From NCBI RefSeq assembly GCF_008364765.1, contig NZ_VTUY01000001.1, forward strand, positions 1,526 to 65,525: a DNA stretch of 64,000 nt. The letters run 5' to 3'. The DNA comes from Bacillus sp. CH30_1T. GTDB taxonomy: Bacteria > Bacillota > Bacilli > Bacillales > Bacillaceae_B. Of this stretch, positions 8,224 to 16,927 are shown piece after piece. How positions within the stretch are numbered: the first letter of the stretch is position 1; every line of letters starts with the position of its first letter. The notes beneath the pieces are model-generated. The model saw nothing but the letters and a program-made list of their open reading frames with translations, did no database searches and was not told the DNA's origin. Position numbers and translations under genes: made by a program.

Positions 8224-8415
8224 CTGGACCTATTTCTTTGGATGAGTGTTAGTTTCTTCATAATCGGATTTGCAGTACTCGCTTTTAATAAAAGAAAGCT
8301 AGAAGGTAAGAATAAATCAACTATCCAATCGGTCATTTGGTTGGTCGCGGGAACGACAGCTTGGGGAGTAACTAGTATCATTCTGATAGTTTGGTCGTTT
8401 AATAGGATTTGGTAA
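8224..8415 (+). CDS. Small two-helix membrane protein (possible CTG start)
   Basis: An open frame of 63 codons begins with CTG at 8224, eight bases after AAAGGAG (about 8209-8215), and encodes two hydrophobic segments: FLWMSVSFFIIGFAVLAF and, after a basic loop RKLEGKNK, VIWLVAGTTAWGVTSIILIV. The nearest ATG in frame (8242) lies too far from the ribosome binding site. It directly precedes another small membrane protein gene (8454) on the same strand, so both may be translated from one message. Function unknown. The rare start codon lowers confidence. Confidence 0.45.
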   Translation: MDLFLWMSVSFFIIGFAVLAFNKRKLEGKNKSTIQSVIWLVAGTTAWGVTSIILIVWSFNRIW

Positions 8416-8453
8416 AGTTCTTAAACAAAGATTATCGACAAGGTGGGAATACA

Positions 8454-8642
8454 GTGAAATATATAATCAGCATGTATGTTGTGATGGCGCTAATGGTATT
8501 TGTAAATTTGATAAGTGAGTATCTTTTGAACGGGAAATATTCAGCTATTGCAAGTTGGATGGTCACTGCTCTATTTTTCTTTGGCACTTTGTTTTTCATT
8601 AATGCAAGATACGTATTATCTAATACTAAGGATGGGCGGTAA
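8454..8642 (+). CDS. Small two-helix membrane protein
   Basis: A 62-residue protein from a GTG at 8454 preceded by AAGGTGG at 7 bp; the frame also runs back to an ATG at 8409, but that lies inside the end of the preceding small ORF. Two hydrophobic segments are visible (MYVVMALMVFVNLI and ASWMVTALFFFGTLFFI) with a short loop LLNGKYSA. No known family is recognised. Its last codons form half of a perfect 18-bp inverted repeat that continues past the stop. Confidence 0.55.
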   Translation: MKYIISMYVVMALMVFVNLISEYLLNGKYSAIASWMVTALFFFGTLFFINARYVLSNTKDGR

Positions 8643-8667
8643 TCACCTTCTTAGTATTAGATAATAC
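8613..8667. repeat. Perfect 18-bp inverted repeat across a stop codon
   Basis: GTATTATCTAATACTAAG (8613-8630) is exactly complementary to CTTAGTATTAGATAATAC (8650-8667) with a 19-base loop that contains the stop of the small membrane protein gene. No T run follows, so it is not a standard terminator, but it would protect or attenuate the 3' end. Confidence 0.7.
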
Positions 8668-8703
8668 CTCCCCCTTTCTTCCATCATTAGCAAGGCCACC
8701 ATC

Positions 8704-9063
8704 TTATTTCCTGTTCTTTAAGTTTGTAAAAATGATATATGCCAAAAAACTGACGATGTAAATCCCAGATAATATACATATATATGAAATCGGGTTTGTC
8801 TGTAAGGCTATTAAAAAGACATCAATTGCATAAATATCACTGCAATATTGAACATCTTGTGGTGTGAAAATGAATTCAGGCTTACATTCTGATTGCGGTA
8901 AATAAGCGATTTTACTTGAGATAAAAAAAGAATAAACATATGAGATAAAAAATATCGGTAAACTAATAATGAATAAAATCCAACGCTTTTTAATTTGACT
9001 CCCCCCTCTGTTGCAGCTACAAAACCAGCAACCCTTTCCATTAAAAGATGAAAGAAATACCAA
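8704..9063 (-). CDS. Hypothetical small membrane protein
   Basis: The open frame gives up to 119 residues, but the first part (MVFLSSFNGKGCWFCSC) has no ribosome binding site. A strong AGAGGGGGG lies at about 9000-9008, followed at 7 bp by an ATT codon (8994), which would give a 96-residue protein beginning with KKRWILFIISLP. Two hydrophobic segments are visible (ILFIISLPIFFISYVYSFFI and ISYICILSGIYIVSFLAYII), separated by an outside loop with two Cys. No family recognised; the start is uncertain. Confidence 0.45.
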   Translation of the reverse strand: MVFLSSFNGKGCWFCSCNRGGSQIKKRWILFIISLPIFFISYVYSFFISSKIAYLPQSECKPEFIFTPQDVQYCSDIYAIDVFLIALQTNPISYICILSGIYIVSFLAYIIFTNLKNRK

Positions 9064-9244
9064 GAAATAGATTTCCAGATCAAATCGGTTTATTAATAGC
9101 TTATTAGTTTTGTTTGAATTCTATCTCCTCAATTTTTATATGACTTCCCTTTATTCAGTACCAATTATTTCAAATTAAAAAGTCTTACTCAAGATAAATT
9201 TTCAAAAAATAGCTTACCTGTGGTGGATAAGCTTCTTTACAAAA

Positions 9245-9265
9245 GGTGCCATGGGACCTGTCCCC
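9245..9265 (-). repeat. Dispersed GGGACAGGT repeat, copy 3
   Basis: On the minus strand GGGGACAGGTCCCATGGCAC. It lies directly behind the DUF5412 gene and is read through by its frameshifted version. Confidence 0.7.
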
Positions 9266-9273
9266 GAAGCTCC

Positions 9274-9662
9274 TTAAGGATGACGATAATCATACTTTCC
9301 ATCAGGAACGTTAATTTTTGACCATTTATTTTAACGGTGTCTTCATTTATCCAGTTAATCATTCCAGTTGGCTCTTCATATTGCCAATAAATATTTTTGG
9401 GGTCGTTATTTTTATTGGAGTATAATACACCAAGAATAGCATAATCCACAGTAGCTCCACCGTTATTCAAGTAAGTTTTTACAGTGTAAGCACCGTTTGG
9501 TGATGTCTTTTCAGAGATTAGTTCCCCTGGTTCAATTCTTTCTATGTTGTAAAATGCCCAATGAAATATGTAACCAAATACACAAAAAACAATAATGAAT
9601 ACACAAGACAAAGATATTATTACAGGATGTCTCATAAACAATGATGAAAAACGCCTAAACAA
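9274..9662 (-). pseudogene. DUF5412 family protein, frameshifted near the C-terminus
   Basis: From a TTG start (9662) after AAGGAGGG, the frame gives one N-terminal membrane anchor (about residues 13-35) and the DUF5412 domain with PGELISEKTSPNGAYTVKTY, NGGATVDYAILG and NIYWQYEEP. After INGQKL the reading frame continues into unrelated residues and on into a GGGACAGGT repeat, ending at 9237. Shifted by one base the DNA instead encodes VPDGKYDYRHP and a stop at 9274, which is the expected family ending. One A appears to be missing near 9310. This is either a genuine C-terminal mutation or a sequencing error. Confidence 0.7.
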
Positions 9663-9720
9663 AAAGAACCCTCCTTAAATAGCAATCTTACAGAAATTGT
9701 ATCACAAATGTATGGGATCC

Positions 9721-9775
9721 ATGGGGACAGGTCCCTAGGCCGCTTTAAGAACCATCCCCCCTCGTGTACTCCGTA
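9721..9775 (+). repeat. Dispersed GGGACAGGT repeat, copy 4
   Basis: ATGGGGACAGGTCCCTAGGC, followed after about 17 bases by the partner half AAGAACCATCCCCCC. Confidence 0.65.
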
Positions 9776-9800
9776 ATCAACATCCCATTTCCTCCCCTTT

Positions 9801-9852
9801 AAACGTAATTGCTGGGACAAGCGACCTTCCCCACTGTCCCAGCATTAACGTT
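9801..9852. repeat. Imperfect 19-bp inverted repeat with GCTGGGACA core
   Basis: AAACGTAATTGCTGGGACA pairs with TGTCCCAGCATTAACGTTT (two mismatches) around a 14-base loop. The core is similar to the other dispersed repeats and it lies just upstream of the lipoprotein gene, so it could also influence its leader. Confidence 0.6.
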
Positions 9853-9952
9853 TAGATTAAGAATTTCTATCAATTTCTTTACATAGGTTTCATCTACAGG
9901 AAAATGTGTTAAAGTCCTCCATATTCTTCTATATAAAAAGGTGTGTGAGGCA

Positions 9953-11050
9953 ATGAAAAAGTTATCTTTGCTGCTTGCAGCTGGATTACTTATTTTGGGA
10001 GGTTGTGCTGATCCTTCGACCACAGAGGAGAGCAAGGAGAAAGCACCGTCTTCCAATCAGAACGAATCCAAAAAGAAAAAAACGGAAAACGAAGAATCAG
10101 AAAAAGACGAACAACCCTTCAAGCCGCTGGAACCGTCTGAAGATGCTGTTTCCTTGGATAAAACCCTAACAGAAAAGGAACAGCAGAACATCCCTGAAAT
10201 ACAGGCCGCGCTGGTCGGAAATCCCGAGCGTACGGTTCCTGCGGGTGAGACGCTTGCCGACGGAATGAAAGACCTATCCGACGGACCATTGAAGGATCAT
10301 CGGTTAGTCGCCTATTACGGAACGCCAGATTCTGAAAATATGGGGATTCTGGGTGAGTTGGAGCCTGAGGAGTACATGAAGAAGCTGAAGGAACAGACGC
10401 AGGCTTACTCCGACGCTGATCCCGACCGGCCGGCGGTCCCGACGATCGAGTTGATCACGACAATGGCCCAGAGTGAGCCAGGTCCTGATGGCGACTATGT
10501 GCGCATGACGTCAGAGGAAAATATTGAAAAGTATGTGGAGCTTGCGGAGAAGCATGATGCATTGGTACTGCTTGATATTCAGCTCGGAACGGACACAGTC
10601 ATGGAGCAGGTGGAAATGGTCAAGAAGTGGCTTAAGCATCCTCATGTTCACCTGGCTATCGATACGGAATTCCACGTAGCCGAGGGGGAGAAACCCGGAG
10701 AGGATCTCGGACAAGTGGATGGTAAGGAAATCCAGAAGGCTGTCGAGTATGTCTCAGAGCTCACAGAAAAGAATGACCTTCCGGATAAATTCGTCCTCGT
10801 ACACCAGTTCACCGGTGCCGTACTGACGAATAAAGATTCGATCCAACCGACAGACAACGTCGAAGTCGCCATAAACTTTGACGGCTGGGGAACATCCGCG
10901 GACAAGCAGGCCCTGTACGGGAAGTACATACGTGATGAACCGAATCAGTACGGCGCATTCAAGATCTTTTATGATAAAGATGAGCCAGTGATGAATCCCG
11001 AGGATGTGTTGAAAATGGATCCGAGCCCTGCCATTATCAACTATCAATAA
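9953..11050 (+). CDS. Hypothetical lipoprotein with barrel-like domain
   Basis: A 365-residue lipoprotein starting at the ATG 9953 (GTGTGAGG site upstream). The signal peptide ends in the lipobox LGGC (Cys18 or so), followed by a highly charged Lys/Glu/Ser linker of about 50 residues. The globular part alternates strands and helices (RLVAYYGTPDSENMGILGEL, ALVLLDIQLGTD, HVHLAIDTEFHV, KFVLVHQFTG, VEVAINFDGWG, AFKIFYDKDEP), a pattern suggestive of a TIM-barrel-like fold, and ends INYQ. I do not recognise a named enzyme family. A decayed copy of the last third lies at about 12800-13093 on the far side of the collagen-like gene. Confidence 0.7.
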   Translation: MKKLSLLLAAGLLILGGCADPSTTEESKEKAPSSNQNESKKKKTENEESEKDEQPFKPLEPSEDAVSLDKTLTEKEQQNIPEIQAALVGNPERTVPAGETLADGMKDLSDGPLKDHRLVAYYGTPDSENMGILGELEPEEYMKKLKEQTQAYSDADPDRPAVPTIELITTMAQSEPGPDGDYVRMTSEENIEKYVELAEKHDALVLLDIQLGTDTVMEQVEMVKKWLKHPHVHLAIDTEFHVAEGEKPGEDLGQVDGKEIQKAVEYVSELTEKNDLPDKFVLVHQFTGAVLTNKDSIQPTDNVEVAINFDGWGTSADKQALYGKYIRDEPNQYGAFKIFYDKDEPVMNPEDVLKMDPSPAIINYQ

Positions 11051-11070
11051 TGGAGGAAAAAGTGCACGGG

Positions 11071-11105
11071 GGCGGTTCTCTTGCTTTGGAAGCATGAGAT
11101 CCGCC
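11071..11105 (+). terminator. Hairpin after the lipoprotein gene
   Basis: GGCGGTTCTC (11071-11080) pairs with GAGATCCGCC (11096-11105), 20 bp past the stop. The same hairpin, with perfect stem, follows the decayed copy at 13112-13145. The U run is weak, so terminator function is probable rather than certain. Confidence 0.55.
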
Positions 11106-11181
11106 GTGTACTCCCATACAATGATACTTCCATACAGAAATTTATGATAAAGATAATCAAATAAAAGTTGGTGATGTACAT

Positions 11182-11320
11182 GGAACCACCGGGACAGGTC
11201 CACTGGCTCCGAAATCTGGATATGATCCCAGCACGTTAAAGTATTACTGGGCGGGGAGCAGGTCCCAAAATTCGCTCTCCATATTTATGTATAAAGTAAC
11301 GTGAGAACTATCCCGCGCTA
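11182..11320 (+). repeat. Dispersed GGGACAGGT repeat, copy 5 (long form)
   Basis: GGAACCACCGGGACAGGTCC opens the element; AGCACGTTAAAG and GGGGAGCAGGTCCC follow, then a partner half GAGAACTATCCCGCG. The AGCACG-TAAAG plus GGGGnCAGG arrangement recurs in the copy at 33841. Confidence 0.6.
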
Positions 11321-11372
11321 CCCTGATAAATGCCTGGAAGACTAAAAGATTATAAGCTTTATTTCATGAATT

Positions 11373-12728
11373 TTATGACTCAGCAATTTTATGAACCGAC
11401 CAGACCATTCCTCCTGTTCCTCCCCCTATGTTCAAAGAAATGTTCAATCCATTCGCCTCATAAAACAAACCTATTTCGTCACCTGCATTTAATTCCACAT
11501 CTCCTGCCAATGTAACCGTTCCACTTCCCAGTACTGCCCGTAATGTCAAAACAAGAACGACATTGACATTTAGGATCGGGAATAATCCTGAGACCAGATC
11601 TGTATTATCATTGATCCTCCGGATGATAAAAGCAGGATTAACGTTCGAGCCCAGGCTGATTGAGAGTGCTGCGGTTGTTTGATAATTGAGCGTGGCATAT
11701 ATTGCATACCTTCCAGATGAAGGGACCGTATAAATCCCCTGTGGTGCGTCGAAGTTAACATTGCTGTAGTAGGGAGAGTTGACTGACCATTGTGAAATTT
11801 GTTGGGTGGAAGATACCCCCAGAGCACTGGACGTTGCAGAAAACCCTTCTTGGGCAAATGCAGGGCCTGGTTCTCCCTGGATCCCCTGTTCCCCTTGTGG
11901 GCCTGCAGGACCGGGATCTCCCTGGGGGCCGGTCGGACCTGGTTCTCCCTGGATCCCCTGTTCTCCTTGTGGGCCTGCAGGACCGGGATCTCCCTGAGGA
12001 CCAGCTGGACCGATTTCACCTTGTGGACCTTGGAGACCCTGCTCTCCCTGGGGGCCGGTCGGACCTGGTTCTCCCTGGATCCCCTGTTCTCCTTGTGGGC
12101 CTGCAGGACCGGGATCTCCCTGAGGACCAGCTGGACCGATTTCACCCTGCGGACCTTGGAGACCCTGCTCTCCCTGCGGACCGGTCGGACCTGGTTCTCC
12201 CTGGAGACCCTGTTCCCCTTGTGGACCCGCAGGACCGGGATCTCCCTGAGGACCAGCTGGACCGATTTCACCTTGCGGACCTTGGAGACCCTGCTCTCCC
12301 TGCGGACCGGTCGGACCTGGTTCTCCCTGGATCCCCTGTTCCCCTTGTGGGCCCGCAGGACCGGGATCTCCCTGGGGGCCAGCTGGACCGATTTCACCTT
12401 GCGGACCTTGGAGACCCTGCTCTCCCTGGGGGCCGGTCGGACCTGGTTCTCCCTGGATCCCCTGTTCTCCTTGCTGGCCCACTGGACCGGGATCTCCCTG
12501 AGGACCGGCTGGACCGATTTCACCCTGCGGGCCGGCTGGGCCACGAAATCCGCGTGGACCTCTTGGCCCTGGTGGTCCCTCACAATTGAATTTTTTTAAT
12601 GGATATAAATTTTGACAAGAAGCAGGAGCAAACAAATGATCCACTTCAATGGGGACAGGATTAAAATATGATTTCTTTCTTCTTAGTTTTAAATATCGAT
12701 TATTCGAAAACTCTCTCATGCGCTTCAC
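11373..12728 (-). CDS. Collagen-like protein with BclA-type C-terminal domain
   Basis: A 451-residue collagen-like protein. Residues 1-50 are basic and lack a normal signal peptide. Residues 51-290 are 80 uninterrupted Gly-X-Y triplets, rich in GPQGE and GDPGPA. Residues 295-451 form a beta-rich globular domain ([50 protein letters not shown]) like the trimeric C1q/TNF-like head of the exosporium protein BclA. Such proteins form filaments on spores, assembled from the mother-cell side without signal peptide; this role is inferred. The gene sits between the lipoprotein gene and a decayed copy of that gene, all on the opposite strand, which suggests it entered or rearranged there. Confidence 0.88.
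   Translation of the reverse strand: MKRMREFSNNRYLKLRRKKSYFNPVPIEVDHLFAPASCQNLYPLKKFNCEGPPGPRGPRGFRGPAGPQGEIGPAGPQGDPGPVGQQGEQGIQGEPGPTGPQGEQGLQGPQGEIGPAGPQGDPGPAGPQGEQGIQGEPGPTGPQGEQGLQGPQGEIGPAGPQGDPGPAGPQGEQGLQGEPGPTGPQGEQGLQGPQGEIGPAGPQGDPGPAGPQGEQGIQGEPGPTGPQGEQGLQGPQGEIGPAGPQGDPGPAGPQGEQGIQGEPGPTGPQGDPGPAGPQGEQGIQGEPGPAFAQEGFSATSSALGVSSTQQISQWSVNSPYYSNVNFDAPQGIYTVPSSGRYAIYATLNYQTTAALSISLGSNVNPAFIIRRINDNTDLVSGLFPILNVNVVLVLTLRAVLGSGTVTLAGDVELNAGDEIGLFYEANGLNISLNIGGGTGGMVWSVHKIAES
11967..12470 (-). repeat. Four tandem 126-bp repeats inside the collagen-like gene
   Basis: The triple-helix region is built from a 42-residue unit (14 Gly-X-Y triplets, [15 protein letters not shown] through GDPGPAGPQ) present four times in full, with partial units on both sides. 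One unit has GLQ instead of GIQ; others differ only by silent changes. Copy number is expected to vary between strains by slippage or recombination. Confidence 0.85.
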
Positions 12729-12799
12729 ATCCTTTTCAATACGACATCTATATTATTATATTTACAAAAATTCCAATTCGATTGGACAATCAAAGAAAC

Positions 12800-13093
12800 A
12801 CAATTGGCAAGCCAGAAGGCAGTCAGGTATGTATCGGAGCTTACAGAAAAGAACAACCTCCCGGATAGTCCTCGCCCTCCAATTCCCCGGTGCCGTTCTT
12901 ACAAATAAAATAAACTTTGACGGATGTGGAGCATCTGTGACCAAGCAGGGCCAGTACCGGAAGTACTTACGCAATGAATCGAAACGATACAGAATGGGGC
13001 ATACAAATCTTTTATGATAAAGATGAGCAGGTCATAAAGCCCGAGGATGTGTTGAAAATGGACCGGATCCCTGCCATCATCAACTACCACTAA
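12800..13093 (+). pseudogene. Decayed 3' copy of the 9953-11050 lipoprotein gene
   Basis: DNA from about 12812 (CCAGAAGGCAGTC) to the stop at 13091-13093 matches the last third of the lipoprotein gene: the segments encoding SELTEKN, INFDG, GKY/RKY, IFYDKDE, PEDVLKMD and IINY are all recognisable. Frames are broken several times, and about 36 bases corresponding to DSIQPTDNVEVA are missing. No start or signal sequence is present. It is followed by the same hairpin as the parent gene, so the duplication included the 3' flank. Confidence 0.85.
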
Positions 13094-13111
13094 TGCGAAC
13101 AAAGTATAAGA

Positions 13112-13145
13112 GGCGGTTCTCTTGCTTTGGAAGCATAGAACCGCC
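13112..13145 (+). repeat. Second copy of the lipoprotein 3' hairpin
   Basis: GGCGGTTCT (13112-13120) pairs perfectly with AGAACCGCC (13137-13145); the loop CTTGCTTTGGAAGCAT is identical to the copy at 11071-11105. Confidence 0.75.
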
Positions 13146-13161
13146 CTTGCCAATGTTCAAA

Positions 13162-13208
13162 CAATAAGGAAAGCCGGTAATCGCTATGATTACCGGCTTT
13201 CCTTATTG
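13162..13208. terminator. Strong bidirectional terminator ending the hexuronate operon
   Basis: CAATAAGGAAAGCCGGTAAT plus C (13162-13182) pairs with its exact complement at 13188-13208 around a 5-base loop: a 21-bp perfect stem, 38 bp beyond the last gene of the operon. Confidence 0.85.
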
Positions 13209-13245
13209 AAACATCAGTACACATTACCTTTGGTATCCAACCCCA

Positions 13246-14094
13246 CTAAACCCCCGAATAAGACATAAATCCACCATCAACAGGTACCGTAATACCTGTT
13301 ATAAACCCTGCCGTATCCTCATCTACAAGCCATAGTAACGTACCCAGTAAGTCCTCGGGAGTACCGAATCTGCGCATAGGGGTTTGAGAAAGGATCTTGG
13401 TTGATCTCTCTGTTAAACTGCCGTCTTCATGGGTTAATAATGCCTTGTTTTGCTCGGTCAAAAAGAAGCCGGGAGCGATGGCGTTGATGCGAATTCCAGA
13501 GTCCGCCATGTGAACCGCGAGCCATTTGGTAAAGTTATCGATCGCTGCTTTCGCTGCACTATAGGCAGGTACTTTCGTCATGGGAGACGGTGAGCTCATG
13601 GAGGACATGTTGATAATGACGGCACCTTTCCGATTCACCATATTTTTCGCGAAAACCTGGGTCGGAATCAGTGTACCGAGGATGTTAAGGTCAAATACAA
13701 ATCCAAATCCTTCTGGAGAAAGGTCAAAGAACGTTTTGATCCCTTCTGTGTCCAAGTCTTCCACGTTTAATGTCTCGTTAGAAGTGGTACCACGAGGGTC
13801 ATTACCGCCTGCTCCATTGATTAAGATATCACAAATGCCCAATTCTTCGATGATAACCTTTTCCGCTTCCTTCACATTTTCAGCATCAAGTACATTACAT
13901 GAGATGGCTATGGCTTCACCGCCTGACTCTCTGATTTCCTTGGCCACTGCTTCTCCTTTCTCTGCTGTCCGATTAAGGATCGCGACCTTCACTCCCTGCC
14001 TGGCGAGTTCAAGAGCCATCGAGCGGCAGAGTACCCCGCTGCCTCCCGTAACTGCTGCCACTTTTCCTTTCAAGCTTTCATGTTGAGGTAGCAT
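13246..14094 (-). CDS. uxuB: D-mannonate oxidoreductase (fructuronate reductase), SDR type
   Basis: A 282-residue short-chain dehydrogenase corresponding to Bacillus UxuB (YjmF), which interconverts D-fructuronate and D-mannonate with NAD(P)H. The start at 14094 overlaps the stop of uxuA (TAATG). The cofactor loop reads TGGSGVLC, the variant typical of this branch; NGAGG, the catalytic Ser in INMSSMSS and the YSAAKAA motif (Tyr-X3-Lys) are all present, and the protein ends with the FabG-like DGGFMSYSG. It is the last gene of the operon and acts just before mannonate dehydratase in glucuronate breakdown. Confidence 0.9.
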   Translation of the reverse strand: MLPQHESLKGKVAAVTGGSGVLCRSMALELARQGVKVAILNRTAEKGEAVAKEIRESGGEAIAISCNVLDAENVKEAEKVIIEELGICDILINGAGGNDPRGTTSNETLNVEDLDTEGIKTFFDLSPEGFGFVFDLNILGTLIPTQVFAKNMVNRKGAVIINMSSMSSPSPMTKVPAYSAAKAAIDNFTKWLAVHMADSGIRINAIAPGFFLTEQNKALLTHEDGSLTERSTKILSQTPMRRFGTPEDLLGTLLWLVDEDTAGFITGITVPVDGGFMSYSGV

Positions 14095-15164
14095 TATGCT
14101 TTCCTCCCCGCACGTTCTAGTGAATCCCATATTCCCCATAAGTACATGATGCCAAGCCCTCGATCATAAAGGCCATATCCAGGTCTGCACTCTTCTCCCC
14201 AAATATGTCTGCCATGGTCGGGTCTTGCATATCCTGTAAAGCCTTTTTCATGGTAGGCTGTCATGATTTCAAGGATATCGACAGTCCCATCCTTCGATCT
14301 GTGGGAAGTCTCTATGAAATCTCCATTTTCATATACCTTTACATTACGGATATGAGCAAATGGAATTCGATCGGAGAACTCTCTTACCATTTCCGCTACA
14401 TCATTATCAGGGTTCGCACCGAGGGATCCGCTGCATAGGGTCACTCCATTGGAAGGACTGTCCACAAGGGAAAGGACTCTCTTGATATTTTGCTTATTTG
14501 TTATAATCCTTGGCAATCCAAATATGGAGAAAGGTGGATCATCTGGGTGGATTCCCATTTTGATATTGTTTTCCTCGGCAACCGGTATGATTTCTTTTAG
14601 AAAATATTCGAGGTGATTAAATAAGTCTTCTTCTGTGACCTGTTTATAGGCTTCAAATAATTCCTTCAGTTTCGACAATCTTTCTGGCTCCCATCCAGGC
14701 ATGGTGAAGGCTGAGTTACTGGAGATCTTATCGACCAATTCGAATGGATCCATATCTTCCACTTTTGCTTTTTCGAAGAATAGGGCCGTTGAACCATCTT
14801 CCATTTCCTTAAATAATTCGGTTCTTGTCCAGTCAAAGACCGGCATGAAATTATAGCAGATTACCTTTACACCGGCAGCGGCCAATTTCTCGATCGTTCG
14901 TTTATAGTTTTCAATGTATTGGTCGCGGGAAGGCAAGCCAAGCTTTATATCTTCATGAACGTTTACACTTTCCACAACATCAATGTTCAAACCGAATTGT
15001 TCAGCCTGTTTCTTGACTTCCTCTATTTTGTCTAAGGGCCACTCTTCCCCGGCAGGGACATCATGGAGCGCCCAGACGATCCCTTCCACACCAGGAATCT
15101 GTTTGATTTGCTGGAGGGAAATACTATCATTTCCTTCTCCATACCATCTGAATGTCATCTTCAT
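14094..15164 (-). CDS. uxuA: Mannonate dehydratase
   Basis: A 356-residue UxuA enzyme that dehydrates D-mannonate to 2-keto-3-deoxygluconate. The TIM-barrel N-terminus [20 protein letters not shown], the metal-site segments [18 protein letters not shown] and [15 protein letters not shown], and the late [11 protein letters not shown] and [16 protein letters not shown] segments are all family hallmarks. An AGGAGG site lies 8 bp before the ATG at 15164. It overlaps uxuB by one base and lies 18 bp behind the aldolase gene, so tight translational coupling is expected. Confidence 0.95.
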   Translation of the reverse strand: MKMTFRWYGEGNDSISLQQIKQIPGVEGIVWALHDVPAGEEWPLDKIEEVKKQAEQFGLNIDVVESVNVHEDIKLGLPSRDQYIENYKRTIEKLAAAGVKVICYNFMPVFDWTRTELFKEMEDGSTALFFEKAKVEDMDPFELVDKISSNSAFTMPGWEPERLSKLKELFEAYKQVTEEDLFNHLEYFLKEIIPVAEENNIKMGIHPDDPPFSIFGLPRIITNKQNIKRVLSLVDSPSNGVTLCSGSLGANPDNDVAEMVREFSDRIPFAHIRNVKVYENGDFIETSHRSKDGTVDILEIMTAYHEKGFTGYARPDHGRHIWGEECRPGYGLYDRGLGIMYLWGIWDSLERAGRKA

Positions 15165-15182
15165 CGATAGAACCTCCTCTTC

Positions 15183-15842
15183 TTATGTATACATTTTTGC
15201 CGCTCTTGCTTCTCTCACAATCTCACAATATTGTGTTGCCAGTTGTGTCACTTCATCATAGTTTCCAAGGGACGCAGGCTTGGTCAAGTCACTTCCTATT
15301 CCTATGGCAACCGCCCCGCTTTTGATCCACTCTGCCGCATTTTGGAGGTTGACCCCTCCTGTAGGCATCACAGAGATTTGAGGAATCGGCCCCCTAATGG
15401 ATGAAATGATGGAAGGAGCGAACGTATTCCCCGGGAACAACTTCACGACATCGGCACCATATTCCATAGCGGTCTTCATTTCTGTAATCGTCATGCAGCC
15501 CGGCATGTACGGAATCCCATACCGATTGCACAGCTTTGCCGTTTCTTTATCAAAGCAGGGACTGACAATATATTCTGCTCCCGCCAATAGGGCAATTCTT
15601 GCTGTCTCACTATCGAGGACACTTCCAGCCCCCAGGATGAGTTCTTCTGTTCTGAACGTGCTTTTCAGAGAGCGGATCACCTCTTCAGCCCCCGGGACTG
15701 TGAAGGTGACTTCGATGGCCTTGATCCCGCCCTGAATGCAGGCATCCGATATCCGTTCAGCGTCTCTCTTATTTTCTGCACGCACCACTGCCACTACTCC
15801 GGACTCCATCATTCGATTCAGTATGTCGATTTTTTTGATCAT
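15183..15842 (-). CDS. kdgA: 2-keto-3-deoxy-6-phosphogluconate aldolase
   Basis: A 219-residue class I aldolase that cleaves KDPG into pyruvate and glyceraldehyde 3-phosphate. Visible active-site elements are Glu44 in IEVTFT, the Schiff-base lysine Lys134 in DVVKLFPG, the phosphate-binding GAGSVL and the PTGGVNLQN loop. Length and fold (single TIM barrel) are standard. It is the final step of the pathway whose kinase, dehydratase and reductase are in the same operon. Confidence 0.94.
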   Translation of the reverse strand: MIKKIDILNRMMESGVVAVVRAENKRDAERISDACIQGGIKAIEVTFTVPGAEEVIRSLKSTFRTEELILGAGSVLDSETARIALLAGAEYIVSPCFDKETAKLCNRYGIPYMPGCMTITEMKTAMEYGADVVKLFPGNTFAPSIISSIRGPIPQISVMPTGGVNLQNAAEWIKSGAVAIGIGSDLTKPASLGNYDEVTQLATQYCEIVREARAAKMYT

Positions 15843-15877
15843 AGCGCATCTTTCCTTCCTTCTTTAGAGTCTTTGCA

Positions 15878-16897
15878 TCACCCGAATGAAATGACCACCT
15901 TCCGTACGTCTTCTGGTGATGTCTCGATTAGGCGGATCGCTTCTTCAATTCGGTCTACCGGGAATTCCTGCGTCACCATTCCCCTCGTATCGATTGTCCT
16001 TTCATTGAACATCTCGATGACTACCGGAAATTGATTCGTCTGCAGTCTTGACCCGATGATCGTCACTTCTTTTTTCGTGATCGGCAACTGCGTGATTTGG
16101 GATGGCCTTTCATCGAACCCGAGGATCACGACCCGTCCTGCTGCTGATACTGCTTCGATGGCTTGTTCAAAGGTTTGCGGGATACAGACGGCATCGATGA
16201 CCACGTTTGCTCCCTCCTGTTTCGTCAGCTCCATGACTTCTTCTATGACATTGACTTGGGAAGCATCAATCGTATGATCCGCCCCCCACTCTTTGGCAAA
16301 AGCGAGGCGACTTTCATTTAAATCACTGATGATCACTGTGGCGCCTTTTGTTTTCGCGACTTTAAGACAGCATAGCCCGATCGGTCCGGCGCCCATGATG
16401 AAGACTGTGTCCCCATCCCTGACATCACCACGCCAATTCGCCTGTGCCCCGATCGTAAACGGTTCGACCAGGACCGATTCTTTATAGTCCAGTTCTTCTT
16501 TCACTTTATGAACCAGCTTTTGCGGAATGACCATGTATTCCTGCATGCCTCCGTCACGGTGGACCCCGAAAACTTCCAGGTTACTGCACACATTTCTCCT
16601 ACCTGAGCGGCACGCATAACATTGACCGCAGGACTCGATCGGTTCAAGGACTACCTTATCCCCGACAGAAAGCGTGTCTACTTCATCCCCGACAGCCTCC
16701 ACGACCCCTGTGACTTCATGTCCGATGACTCTCGGTAAGGTGGCAAGGGGGTTGGTACCGTGATAAATATGAATGTCCGATCCGCAGATGCCGACCATTT
16801 TCACTTTGATCAAAACGTCCTGTTCATGGGTGATGACAGGCTTCTCTCTTTCCACAATGCTCAACTGATGTGGTCCGGTGACTTGAACGGCTTTCAT
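15878..16897 (-). CDS. Zinc-binding dehydrogenase, YjmD/RspB-like
   Basis: A 339-residue zinc-type medium-chain dehydrogenase. Catalytic-zinc residues are in [12 protein letters not shown] and GHEVTG, structural-zinc cysteines in [15 protein letters not shown], and the NAD site is [14 protein letters not shown]. It corresponds in family and gene context to Bacillus YjmD and E. coli RspB, dehydrogenases in hexuronate clusters whose substrate is probably a sugar acid (for example L-gulonate or L-galactonate). The AAAAGGAG site lies 10 bp before the ATG. Substrate is inferred from context only. Confidence 0.82.
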   Translation of the reverse strand: MKAVQVTGPHQLSIVEREKPVITHEQDVLIKVKMVGICGSDIHIYHGTNPLATLPRVIGHEVTGVVEAVGDEVDTLSVGDKVVLEPIESCGQCYACRSGRRNVCSNLEVFGVHRDGGMQEYMVIPQKLVHKVKEELDYKESVLVEPFTIGAQANWRGDVRDGDTVFIMGAGPIGLCCLKVAKTKGATVIISDLNESRLAFAKEWGADHTIDASQVNVIEEVMELTKQEGANVVIDAVCIPQTFEQAIEAVSAAGRVVILGFDERPSQITQLPITKKEVTIIGSRLQTNQFPVVIEMFNERTIDTRGMVTQEFPVDRIEEAIRLIETSPEDVRKVVISFG

Positions 16898-16927
16898 GGA
16901 TAAGCAACTCCTTTTCTTTCTAGTAAT

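Noticed and set aside
8811..9083. 90-codon minus-strand frame overlapping the hypothetical membrane protein at 8704
   Set aside because: Alternative frame; less hydrophobic organisation, and its end falls inside the other frame. The 8704 frame is preferred, though neither is certain.
11570..12583. 337-codon minus-strand frame rich in Arg/Val
   Set aside because: Same strand but shifted frame of the collagen-like gene, kept open by the repeats; the Gly-X-Y frame with a folded C-terminal domain is the real one.
11779..12599. Three long plus-strand reading frames (72-266 codons) rich in Leu/Pro/Ser repeats
   Set aside because: They are antisense to the Gly-X-Y repeats of the collagen-like gene; repeat DNA keeps all frames open. 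No ribosome binding sites.
12640..12665. GGGGACAGG at the 5' end of the collagen-like gene
   Set aside because: It is part of the coding sequence (PVPIEV) and lacks the rest of the dispersed repeat; chance match.
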